Shown here: piece by piece, positions 1-10,300 of the stretch
How the letters are laid out: each line of letters starts with the position of its first letter
Numbering within the stretch: position 1 is the first letter of the stretch
Origin: Burkholderia cenocepacia
GTDB lineage: Bacteria; Pseudomonadota; Gammaproteobacteria; Burkholderiales; Burkholderiaceae
NCBI RefSeq assembly: GCF_900446215.1
Contig: NZ_UAQZ01000013.1
Coordinates: forward strand, 248,001-312,000
Direction: 5' to 3'
DNA: 64,000 nt
The notes under the pieces: generated by a model
Database searches by the model: none
Seen by the model: the letters and a program-made list of their open reading frames with translations, nothing else
Told to the model about the DNA's origin: nothing
Translations under genes and position numbers: made by a program

Positions 1-219
1 TACTGCCTGTTCGTCGCGATCAGCGCGCTCGTCTATGCGGGCACGTCGCACGACGTGCGCTTCGGTGCGATGTGGCTGCTGTGGTCGAGCCTGTGGTTCC
101 TGTTCTTCGTCGCGCTCGGGCTGAAGCGGCGCGTACGCTTCCTGCCCGGCTACACGATCGCGATCGGTGTCGGCACCTGCTGGTTGCCCGGCATGCTGAT
201 GATGACGGGGAGGTGGTGA
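1..219 (+). CDS. AmiS/UreI-family amide/urea channel, C-terminal part (cut by window edge)
   Basis: Frame 1 is open from the left edge to TGA at 217-219, giving the last 72 residues of a hydrophobic protein. The visible part holds a tryptophan/phenylalanine-rich membrane segment (AMWLLWSSLWFLFFVALGL), a short basic loop (KRRVRF) and a final membrane segment ending WLPGMLMMTGRW. That ending resembles the C-terminus of AmiS/UreI proteins, proton-gated urea or short-chain amide channels of the inner membrane. The stop shares its A with the ATG of the next gene, so the two are likely translationally coupled. The downstream amiC and amiR genes strengthen the call. The N-terminal half, and probably the amidase gene, lie left of the window. 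Confidence 0.72.
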   Translation, partial: YCLFVAISALVYAGTSHDVRFGAMWLLWSSLWFLFFVALGLKRRVRFLPGYTIAIGVGTCWLPGMLMMTGRW

Positions 220-1052
220 TGAGCGCACGCGATACGCCGCTGGCCGCCGATCCGCTCGCCGGACACCGCATCGTCGACGCGCCGTTCTACCAGCCGGCCG
301 GCGCCGAAGCCGACTGGTTCGAGACGGCCTGCCGCCAGCGCCTGCCGGTCCTGCTGAAAGGGCCGACCGGTTGCGGCAAGACGCGTTTCGTCGAGTACAT
401 GGCGTGGCGCATGGGCCTGCCGCTGATCCAGGTCGCGTGCAACGACGATACGTCCGCGGCCGACCTGACGGGCCGGCACCTGCTCGACGCCGACGGCACC
501 TACTGGGCCGACGGGCCGCTCACGCTCGCCGCGCGGCATGGCGCGATCTGCTATCTCGACGAGATCGTCGAGGCGCGCCCCGACGCGACGGTCGTGATCC
601 ACCCGCTGACCGACTCGCGGCGCGTGCTGCCGCTCGACCGGCTCGGCGAAGTCGTGCATGCGCATCCGGATTTCCATCTGGTGATCTCGTACAACCCCGG
701 CTATCACGGCGAACACCGGCGACTGAAGCCGTCGACGCGGCAACGCTTCGTCGCGATCGACTTCGGCTATCCGGACGCCGCGCACGAGGCCGAGGTCGTC
801 GTGCGCGAAAGCGGCGTCGATCGCGACACCGCGCGCCGGCTCGTCGATCTCGCGCAGCGCACGCGTGCGCTGGCCGGCGACGGGCTCGACGAAGGCGCCT
901 CGACGCGCCTGCTCGTGCACGCGGCCCGGCTGATCGTCGCGGGGCTCGCGCCGCTCGACGCGTGCCGGATCGCGATCAGCGACGCGGCGACCGACGACGC
1001 CGACACGCGGGCCGCGCTGCAGACGATGGCCGCCGCGCACTTCGCGACATGA
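219..1052 (+). CDS. MoxR/CbbQ/NorQ-family AAA+ ATPase of the amide operon
   Basis: A 277-residue AAA+ ATPase. The Walker A motif is GPTGCGKT (about residues 47-54) and the Walker B region is ICYLDEIVEA (about 108-117), as in the CbbQ/NirQ/NorQ subfamily (AAA_5). Such ATPases work with a von Willebrand A partner to activate or mature a target enzyme, as CbbQ with CbbO for Rubisco. The ATG at 219 is preferred over longer in-frame starts because it overlaps the upstream stop (TGATG) and follows a GGGGAGG ribosome site. The gene overlaps the VWA gene by ATGA. It occupies the place of amiB in the Pseudomonas aeruginosa amiEBCRS operon, so its client may be the amidase or the channel; that is inference. 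Confidence 0.85.
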   Translation: MSARDTPLAADPLAGHRIVDAPFYQPAGAEADWFETACRQRLPVLLKGPTGCGKTRFVEYMAWRMGLPLIQVACNDDTSAADLTGRHLLDADGTYWADGPLTLAARHGAICYLDEIVEARPDATVVIHPLTDSRRVLPLDRLGEVVHAHPDFHLVISYNPGYHGEHRRLKPSTRQRFVAIDFGYPDAAHEAEVVVRESGVDRDTARRLVDLAQRTRALAGDGLDEGASTRLLVHAARLIVAGLAPLDACRIAISDAATDDADTRAALQTMAAAHFAT

Positions 1053-2605
1053 GCGCGCTGCACCTCGCCCGCTTCCTGCACGGGATGACCGCGCACGAGA
1101 CCGACGTGCGGCTCGACGATGCGGCGCTGCGTGCGACGCTCGGCCATGCGGCGCTGCGCGTGCCGGGTACGCTGCCGCCCGCCGCGCGCATCGCGGCGGC
1201 CGCGCACGCGCTCGCGCACTGGCTGCATTCGCCGGCGGGCGAACCGGCCGACACACTGACGCCGATCGGTATCGCGGTCGCCGGGTTGATCGAGGATGCG
1301 CGTGTGGAGGCGCTGCTCGTCCGCACGTGGCCGGGGCTGGCGACGTTCTGGGCGCCGGCTTTCGCACCGATCGACCGCGAAGGGCTCACGTTCGGCCGCC
1401 TGTGCGCCCGGCTCGCGAAGGCGCTGTTCGATCCGTCGTATCGCGACGGCAACCCGTGGGTCGACAAGGGCGCGCAGTGGTTCGCGGAACGGCGCGACCG
1501 GCTCGACGACTACCGCGCATTCCGCACGATCGCGTCGCGGCTCGCGAACGATCTCGGCCAGATGCGCGTGCGCTTCGAGCCCGACGACGGCGCGTGGCTG
1601 CCGTATCGCGACGACAACGCGTGGCTGTGGGCGCAACCCGCCACCGCGGCCGAACAGGCGGGCCACGCAGGCATCGAGATGTCGGCGGCGACCGGCGGCC
1701 AAAGCGACGAACCCGACGACGAGCCTCGATCGGCACCCGATGCGCCGCGCTATCCCGAATGGAATTGCCACACGCAGCGCGAGCGCCGCGACTGGACGAC
1801 CATCGTCGAGCGCGCGCCCGTCACGTCGGCTCCGCCGCGCTCGCTGGCCGCGCTGATCGAGGCCGACCGGCGCACGGCGAAGCGGCTACCGTCGCCGCGT
1901 GCGTCGGAACCGATGCGGCGCGTCGGCCGCCAGCTCGATGGCGACGCGCTCGACGTCGACGCGGCGATTGCCGCCCGCATCGCGCGCCGCGCCAGGCAAG
2001 CGCCCGATCCGCGCGTGTTCCGTCGCCGCGTGCCCCACGACGCGCGCGGGCCCGTGCTGATCCTGCTCGACCTGTCCGCATCGACGGCCGCACAGGTCGC
2101 CGCGCTCGAAAAACGCGCCGCGTTCGTGCTCGGCGACCTGTTCGACCGGCAGCGACGGCGCTGGGCCGTGCACGGCTACACGTCCGACGGCCGGCATCGC
2201 GTGTACTACGCGCGCTTCAAGGATTTCGGCGACGCGTTCGACACCGGCCGTCGCGCGGCGCTGCTCGCGGCCGACGCCGGGATGAGCACGCGCACCGGCG
2301 CGGCACTGCGTCATGCGCTTGCGCTGCTGCGTCGCGAAGCGGCAAGCGCGCGCGCCGCCGTGCTGATGATCGGCGACGGCGAAGCCGCCGACATCGACGT
2401 GTTCGACCCGCGCTATCTCGTCGAGGATGCGCGCCACGCGGTGCGCCAGGCCCGGCAGCGCGGCGTCGCGATCGCGGGTTTGTCGTTCGGCGCGCCGCCG
2501 GGGTTGTCTACAATACTCGGCGTCGGCCCCGGCTGCGTGCATGCGGCGACCGGCGACGCCCTGCCCGCCGTCGTCGCGCACGCGGCCGGGCGGTTGAGCG
2601 CATGA
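1049..2605 (+). CDS. CbbO/NorD-like von Willebrand factor A domain protein
   Basis: A 518-residue partner of the preceding ATPase. The C-terminal third is a VWA domain: a beta strand ending in the MIDAS motif LLDLSASTA (DxSxS; about residue 340), then the T and D metal positions around MSTRTGAALRHAL and MIGDGEAADIDVFDPRYL. The N-terminal half is helical and has no motif I recognise. Pairing of a MoxR-type ATPase with a VWA protein in adjacent, overlapping genes is a recurring metallochaperone-like unit (CbbQ/CbbO, NorQ/NorD). The start at 1049 is set by the ATGA overlap with the ATPase gene; the frame extends upstream only as antisense-like arginine-rich sequence. The gene stops at 2605, 32 bases before amiC. 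A VWA gene is not part of the classic Pseudomonas ami operon. Confidence 0.82.
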   Translation: MSALHLARFLHGMTAHETDVRLDDAALRATLGHAALRVPGTLPPAARIAAAAHALAHWLHSPAGEPADTLTPIGIAVAGLIEDARVEALLVRTWPGLATFWAPAFAPIDREGLTFGRLCARLAKALFDPSYRDGNPWVDKGAQWFAERRDRLDDYRAFRTIASRLANDLGQMRVRFEPDDGAWLPYRDDNAWLWAQPATAAEQAGHAGIEMSAATGGQSDEPDDEPRSAPDAPRYPEWNCHTQRERRDWTTIVERAPVTSAPPRSLAALIEADRRTAKRLPSPRASEPMRRVGRQLDGDALDVDAAIAARIARRARQAPDPRVFRRRVPHDARGPVLILLDLSASTAAQVAALEKRAAFVLGDLFDRQRRRWAVHGYTSDGRHRVYYARFKDFGDAFDTGRRAALLAADAGMSTRTGAALRHALALLRREAASARAAVLMIGDGEAADIDVFDPRYLVEDARHAVRQARQRGVAIAGLSFGAPPGLSTILGVGPGCVHAATGDALPAVVAHAAGRLSA

Positions 2606-2637
2606 CGGCCCTCCCCGGAACAGACAGGACAGACCGA

Positions 2638-3780
2638 ATGAACAGTGTGAAGGTTGGCGTATTGTTCTCGCAGAGCGGATGCACGTCGCACCTCGGCCAG
2701 AGCCAGTTGCGCGGCACGCTGCAGGCGATCGCCGAGATCAACGAAGCGGGCGGCGCGAACGGCTGCGAGATCGTGCCCGTCGTGCGCGATGCGTGCTCGG
2801 ACCCGGCCGTCTACGCACGGCTCGCCGACGAGCTGATCGCCACCGAACGCGTGAACGTGCTGTTCGGCGGCTACATGTCGAGCAGCCGCAAGGCGCTGAT
2901 TCCGATCGTCGAGAAGTGGGACAAGCTGCTGTTCTACCCGACGCTCTACGAAGGCTTCGAGTTCTCGCCGAACGTGATCTACACCGGCGCCGCGCCGAAC
3001 CAGAACAGCGTGCAGCTCGCCGCGTTCATGACCGCGCAGTTCGGCGCGCGCGTGTACCTGGTCGGCTCCGACTACATCTATCCGTACGAGTCGAACCGCA
3101 TCATGATCGACCTCGTCACGCAGCATCCGGAAGGTCAGATCCTCGGCGAGGTATACATGCCGCTCGTCGCGTCCGAGCAGGATTTCGCGGCGGTGGTCGA
3201 GGACATTCGCGCGAAGGCGCCCGACTTCGTGTTCAGCACGCTGGTCGGCGACAGCACGGCCGCGTTCTACCGCGCGTATGCGCAAGCCGGCCTCGACGCA
3301 CGCAAGATGCCGATCGCGAGCCTGACGACGTCCGAAATCGAGCTCGGCCAGATGGGCGCGGCCGCGGCCGGCCACTACACGTCGTCACCCTATTTCCAGA
3401 CCATCGATTCCGACGTGAACCGGCGCTGCATCGCGCAACTCAAGGCGCGCTTCGGCGACGACGCGAGCGCGTCCGCGCCGTGGGAAGCCGCGTATTTTCA
3501 GGTCCATCTGTTCGCCAATGCGCTCGCACGCGCCGGCACCGACCAGCGCGACCGGCTCGTCGAGCATCTCGCGGATGCGGAATTCGATGCGCCGCAGGGC
3601 CGCGTGAAGATCGACCGGCTCACGCAGCACACGTGCCTGTACCCGCGCATCGGCTGCGCGACGGCCGACGGCAATTTCACGATCGTGCGCGAAGCGACGC
3701 GCCGCGTGCATCCCGACCCGTACCTCGTCACGCACTCGCTCGGCGACCGCGTGCACGCGCCCGACGAACTGAAGGCGTAA
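2638..3780 (+). CDS. amiC: AmiC-type amide sensor, negative regulator of AmiR
   Basis: A 380-residue periplasmic-binding-fold protein without a signal peptide, as expected for cytoplasmic AmiC, which binds short-chain amides and controls AmiR by direct contact. Resemblance to P. aeruginosa AmiC is strong through YMSSSRKALIPIVEKWDKLL, LYEGFEFSPNVIYTGAAPNQ, GSDYIYPYESNRIM and the later SLTTSEIE and DAPQGRVKI stretches. I chose ATG 2638 because the AmiC fold begins at VKVGVLFSQSG and an AGGAC ribosome site lies 8-12 bases upstream. An alternative ATG at 2602 would overlap the VWA stop (ATGA) and add 12 residues. The gene sits 6 bases before amiR, which supports co-expression of a sensor-antiterminator pair. 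Confidence 0.93.
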   Translation: MNSVKVGVLFSQSGCTSHLGQSQLRGTLQAIAEINEAGGANGCEIVPVVRDACSDPAVYARLADELIATERVNVLFGGYMSSSRKALIPIVEKWDKLLFYPTLYEGFEFSPNVIYTGAAPNQNSVQLAAFMTAQFGARVYLVGSDYIYPYESNRIMIDLVTQHPEGQILGEVYMPLVASEQDFAAVVEDIRAKAPDFVFSTLVGDSTAAFYRAYAQAGLDARKMPIASLTTSEIELGQMGAAAAGHYTSSPYFQTIDSDVNRRCIAQLKARFGDDASASAPWEAAYFQVHLFANALARAGTDQRDRLVEHLADAEFDAPQGRVKIDRLTQHTCLYPRIGCATADGNFTIVREATRRVHPDPYLVTHSLGDRVHAPDELKA

Positions 3781-3786
3781 CCGACG

Positions 3787-4398
3787 ATGCGCGCCCGCAC
3801 CCCGATCCGCTCGACGCCCCGCCTGCTCGCCGAACTGCGTTCGCTGCGCGTGATGGTGTACTACCCGGACGACGACAACGGCCTGCTGCTCGTCGAGCAA
3901 CTGTCGCGCATCGGCTGCCCGAGCGAGCAGCGCTGGCCGCCGCCCGCGACGCTGCCGGAAAGCGTCGATCTCGTGATTCTCGCGGTACGGCCCGACCTGC
4001 TGCACCTGTCGATCCCGTGGCTCGAGGACGACGCACGGCCGCCGCTCATCGCCGTCACGACCTACGAGAGCCCGACCATCCTCGAACTGATGCTGCGCAT
4101 CGATGCGCAGAGCGCGGTCACGACGCCGGTGCGCTCGTTCGGCCTGTTGAGCGCGATGGCGCTCGCGTGTCATCAAAGCCGCCGGCACGACGAATACCGG
4201 CGCCGTATCGCGCAACTCGAACAGCGCGCGATGTCCGTGCGCACGCTGCAGGAAGCGAAGGCGCTGCTGATGCAGCACAACGCGATCAGCGAGGAAGAGG
4301 CGTATCAACAGATCCGCACGCAGGCGATGGAGCGGCGCATCTCGATCAATCAGCTCGCCGAGCAGATCGTGCAGGCGCATGCGTTGCTGAAGCGGTGA
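3787..4398 (+). CDS. amiR: AmiR, ANTAR-domain RNA-binding antiterminator
   Basis: A 203-residue AmiR homologue. The N-terminal part is a pseudo-receiver domain. A coiled-coil stretch (RIAQLEQRAMSVRTLQEAKA, about residues 139-158) leads into a C-terminal ANTAR domain carrying the typical EAKALLMQHNAISEEEAYQQ pattern. ANTAR proteins bind paired hexanucleotide stem-loops in leader RNA to prevent termination. The target leader should lie before the amidase gene, outside the window. AmiC and AmiR form a ligand-controlled complex in Pseudomonas, so the 6-base gap between the two genes fits. It is the last gene of the operon. No U-rich plus-strand terminator follows; the hairpin at 4471 has its T-tract on the other strand. 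Confidence 0.93.
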   Translation: MRARTPIRSTPRLLAELRSLRVMVYYPDDDNGLLLVEQLSRIGCPSEQRWPPPATLPESVDLVILAVRPDLLHLSIPWLEDDARPPLIAVTTYESPTILELMLRIDAQSAVTTPVRSFGLLSAMALACHQSRRHDEYRRRIAQLEQRAMSVRTLQEAKALLMQHNAISEEEAYQQIRTQAMERRISINQLAEQIVQAHALLKR

Positions 4399-4464
4399 TG
4401 CATTCGGCAAATGCTCCTACACGATTGAATTTCAAACATACACACCCTGCCAATAATTCAGGCA

Positions 4465-4495
4465 ATAAAAAAGCCGCCTGATATTCCGGCGGCTT
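4465..4495 (-). terminator. Rho-independent terminator of ggt
   Basis: AAGCCGCC (4471-4478) pairs perfectly with GGCGGCTT (4488-4495) around a 9-base loop. Read on the minus strand the stem runs straight into TTTTTTA, a classic intrinsic terminator for the ggt gene ending at 4538. On the plus strand the hairpin lacks a T-tract, so its use for amiR is doubtful. Confidence 0.85.
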
Positions 4496-4537
4496 CTGCT
4501 CCAGTCGGCACGATCACTGCAACGGATCGTACACGAG

Positions 4538-6255
<1,718 letters not shown>

Positions 6256-6259
<4 letters not shown>

Positions 6260-6273
6260 TGCATGTCCCCCAT
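6256..6273 (-). promoter_or_regulatory. Five-codon leader ORF overlapping the ggt start
   Basis: On the minus strand an AAGGAGAT ribosome site is followed six bases later by ATG GGG GAC ATG CAA TGA. The stop overlaps the ggt ATG as ATGA. The best ribosome site therefore serves the mini-ORF, and ggt may be reached by reinitiation, or directly through the GGGGGAC inside the mini-ORF. Whether it is translated is not shown by sequence alone. Confidence 0.4.
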
Positions 6274-6658
6274 GTGGATCTCCTTCAGGCACGACGAGCA
6301 CCTGATCCGTGGATGGCCGCTGGCGCGCCGACGACCATCTGCCGGCTTCGTAGTATAGGGGGACAAAAAGGGTCGAACACGCGACGGGCGACGAAAGCGT
6401 GGCGATTGTGTGCGCCCGGTCACGTTGCGGCGCCGCGACACGCACGCGGCTCGTTCGGTATCGCCCGCGGCGCGCGCCTTCGCGCACCGCACAAAAACCG
6501 AAAGTTGCGAACCGCGCGACGCGCCTCGCCGCCCGTGCAAAAAAATCTGCGAACGCCTCGCCCGCGGCATGGCCCGATCTGCGAAGATAGCGCCCCGCTT
6601 GCGCGCCGCATCATCGTTTCGTGCACGCGCCGCTTCACGTTTCTTCGTCTCGCTCCGT
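6274..6658. promoter_or_regulatory. Divergent intergenic region between ggt and the YdjM-like gene
   Basis: About 385 bases with no convincing gene. On the minus strand TATACT (complement of 6352-6357) is a good -10 for ggt, about 80 bases from the leader ORF, but no clear -35 stands at the right distance. I saw no LexA-type CTGT-N8-ACAG box before the plus-strand gene, although E. coli ydjM is LexA-controlled. Confidence 0.35.
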
Positions 6659-7183
6659 ATGGCATCACACAACGCGCATCACGCATCCGGCTTCGCCGCC
6701 GGCGTCGCCGCCGCCGTCCTCGTCGCGCAAACCGGCGCCACCGGCCCGTGGCACTCGGGCATGCTCGCCGCGTTCGCGGCGGGCATCGCGGGCGGCACCG
6801 CGCCCGACTGGCTCGAAGTCGCATGGTGGAGCCGCAAGCGCCGCCTGTGGATCACGCATCGCACCATCACGCACTGGGGCGTCGGCTGGGTCGCGCTGCT
6901 CGCGCTCGGGTGGCACGGGCTCACTCATCATCCGCATCCGCTGTGGGCCGCGCCGCTGTTCGGCTTCGCCTGCGGCGGCGTGATGCACCTGCTCGCCGAC
7001 TGGCCGAATCCGCTCGGCGTACCGTGGATCTGGCGGCGCCACTCGCTGAACCTGTGGAACAGCGGGCATTGCGACCTGATCGTCGTGGCCGCCGCCTGGG
7101 GCGGCACGCTGTGGCTCGCGCAATCGCTGTGGTCGCGTGCGCCGCTGATCGAACAGTGGCTCGGCTGGCTGCATCGCGTCTAG
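6659..7183 (+). CDS. YdjM-like inner-membrane metal-dependent hydrolase
   Basis: A 174-residue membrane protein of the YdjM/DUF457 'metal-dependent hydrolase' family. The pattern fits: hydrophobic segments with embedded polar motifs GGTAPDWLE (about 45-53), ITHRTITHW (about 66-74), GVMHLLADWPNPLGVPW (about 117-133) and SGHCDLI near the last segment. The conserved His/Asp residues in these motifs are the presumed metal ligands; the substrate of the family is not firmly established. The ATG at 6659 is chosen because the conserved N-terminus (MASHNAHHASGFAAG) starts there; longer frames give arginine-rich sequence. Neighbours are on other tasks, so it appears to be a single-gene unit. Confidence 0.8.
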   Translation: MASHNAHHASGFAAGVAAAVLVAQTGATGPWHSGMLAAFAAGIAGGTAPDWLEVAWWSRKRRLWITHRTITHWGVGWVALLALGWHGLTHHPHPLWAAPLFGFACGGVMHLLADWPNPLGVPWIWRRHSLNLWNSGHCDLIVVAAAWGGTLWLAQSLWSRAPLIEQWLGWLHRV

Positions 7184-7395
7184 TTGCAATTCGACGCAAT
7201 TCCGTGCGCGATCGGCGTGCCGACGCGCACGCAACTTTCGGTCCATTGAAAGCGCGCGGCGAGCCCCCACCTGAGCGTAAATCGTCGGCACGCATGCCCG
7301 GCACGCACCCGCGACGTCTGGCACACTGACGATTCGATTCGCGTGCGATGCGTCCGCGCGCTCGCATCCCGCTCGCACCCTATTTCAACGCTCCG

Positions 7396-10300
7396 ATGGA
7401 CGTCACAGCTACCCGCCCTGCCGCCCGTGCGCTCGACGTGTTCCACCCGGCCGTCGCCGCGTGGTTCACGCGCACGTTTGCCGCGCCGACCGGCGCGCAG
7501 GCACTCGCGTGGCCGCACATCAAGGCCGGCCGCTCGACGCTCGTCGCCGCGCCGACCGGCTCCGGCAAGACGCTCACCGCGTTCCTGTGCGCGCTCGACG
7601 ATCTGGTGCGCGATGCGCTCGCGCACGACGGCACGCTGCCCGACGCGACGCTGGTCGTCTACGTGTCGCCGCTGAAGGCGCTGTCGAACGACATCCACGT
7701 GAACCTCGACGCGCCGCTCGCCGGCATCGCCGAATCGCTCGCGCAACTCGGCCTGCCGGTGCCGGCGATCCGCACCGCGGTGCGCACCGGCGACACGACG
7801 CAGGCCGAACGCGCCGCGCTGCGCAAGCGCGCGCCGCATATCCTCGTCACGACTCCCGAATCGCTGTACGTGCTGCTGTCGTCCACGTCGGGTCGCCAGA
7901 TGCTGTCGAACGTGCGCTCGGTCATCGTCGACGAAATCCATGCGCTGGCGTCGTCCAAGCGCGGCAGCCATCTCGCGCTGTCGCTCGAACGCCTCGACGC
8001 ATTGACCGGGCGCGCGCTGCCGCGCATCGGGCTGTCCGCCACGCAAAAGCCGATCGACGCGGTCGCGCGCTTCCTGGTCGGCGGGCCGGCCGACGCGCCG
8101 CGCGACTGCGCGATCGTCGACACCGGCCACACACGCGAGCGCGACCTCGCGCTGGAGCTGCCGAACGTGCCGCTCGAACCGGTGATGGCGACCGATGTGT
8201 GGGAACAGGTGTACGACCGCATCGCCGGGCTCGCGGCCGCGCATCGCACGACGCTGGTGTTCGTCAACACGCGCCGCACCGCCGAGCGCATGGCGCGCCA
8301 TCTCGCCGACCGGCTCGGCAAGGACGCGATCGCCGCGCATCACGGCAGCCTGGCGAAGGAGCACCGCTTCGACGCCGAGCAGCGCCTGAAGCGCGGCGAA
8401 CTGAAGCTGCTCGTCGCGACCGCGTCGCTCGAACTCGGCATCGACATCGGCGACGTCGATCTCGTCTGCCAGGTCGGCTCGCCGCGCGGCATCGCGCCGT
8501 TCCTGCAGCGCGTCGGCCGCTCGGGGCACCACGTCGGCGGCGTGCCGAAGGGGCGACTGTTTCCGCTGTCGCGCGACGAGCTGGTCGAATGCGCGGCGCT
8601 GCTCGATTGCGTGCAGCGTGGCGAACTCGATGCGCTGCGGATTCCCGAAGCGCCGCTCGACGTGCTCGCGCAGCAGATCGTCGCCGAAGTCGCGTGCACG
8701 GAATGGCAGGAGGACGCGCTGTATGCAAGCTTCACGCGGGCCGCGCCGTACGCCCGGCTGACGCGCGAGCGCTTCGACGAAGTGATGAAGATGCTCGCCG
8801 AGGGGTTCACGAGCCGTCGCGGCGTGCGCGGCGCGTACCTGCACCGCGACGTGGTCGGCGGCACGGTGCGCGGCCGCCGCAACGCGATGATGACCGCCAC
8901 CACGTCCGGCGGCACGATCCCCGACATGGCCGACTACGCGGTGCTGCTCGAACCGCAGGGTATCCAGGTCGGCACCGTCAACGAGGATTTCGCGATCGAG
9001 AGCCTGGCCGGCGACGTGTTCCAGCTCGGCAACCAGTCGTACCGGATCATTCGTGTCGAAACGGGCCGCGTGCGGGTCGAGGATGCGCAGGGGCAATCGC
9101 CGAGCATTCCGTTCTGGCTCGGCGAGGGGCTCGGGCGCAGCGACGAGCTGTCGGCGGCGGTCGGCCGGCTGCGCGCGCGGCTCGACGCGCTGTTCGCGGA
9201 AGGCGACCGGCAGGTCGACAGCGGCGGGCGCAAGCGTGGCGGCGGCAACGCGGTAAGCAATGCGGCAACGGAAGCCGACGCACCAGCCGCAACGGGTACC
9301 GCGCTCGCCCCCGCCGACAGCCGCCTCGCGCCCGCGTTGCGCTGGCTCGTCGACGATCTCCACCTGTCGCCCGACGCCGCGCGCCAGATCGCCGACTACC
9401 TCGCGCGCACCCGCGCTGCGCTCGGCGCGTTGCCGACGCAGGACACGCTCGTGATGGAGCGTTTCTTCGACGAATCGGGCGGCACGCAGCTCGTGATCCA
9501 TTCGCCGTTCGGCAGCCGGATCAATCGCGCATGGGGGCTCGCGCTGCGCAAGCGCTTCTGTCGCAACTTCAACTTCGAACTGCAGGCCGCCGCGACCGAC
9601 GACGCGATCATCCTGTCGCTGTCGCTCGCGCACAGCTTCGCGCTCGACGAAGTGTGGCGCTACCTGCGTTCGGCCAGCGCCGAGCACGTGCTGATCCAGG
9701 CGCTGCTCGACGCGCCGATGTTCGGCGTGCGCTGGCGCTGGAACGCGACCACCGCGCTCGCGCTGCCGCGTTTCACCGGCGGCCGGCGCACCGCGCCGCA
9801 ACTGCAGCGGATGAAAAGCGACGATCTGCTCGCGACGGTGTTCCCCGATCAGGTCGCGTGCCTCGAGAACATCGTCGGCGAACGCGAGATTCCGCATCAT
9901 CCGCTCGTCGACCAGACGCTCGACGATTGCCTGCACGACGCGATGGACACCGACGGCTGGCTCGCGCTGCTGCGCCGGATCGAAAGCGGCGCGATCGAGC
10001 TCATCGCGCGCGACTTGCCCGCGCCGTCGCCGCTCGCGGCCGAGATCCTCAACGCGAAGCCCTACGCGTTCCTCGACGACGCGCCGCTCGAGGAGCGCCG
10101 CACGCAGGCCGTGCAGTCGCGCCGCTGGAGCGATCCCGAATCGGCCGACGATCTCGGCGCGCTCGACGTCGACGCGATCGACGCGGTGCGCGACGAAGCG
10201 TGGCCGCTCGTGCGCGACGCCGACGAAATGCACGATGCGCTGCTCACCCTCGCCTGCGTCGCCGACAGCGAGACGCATGCGCACGCAGGCTGGCCCGAGC

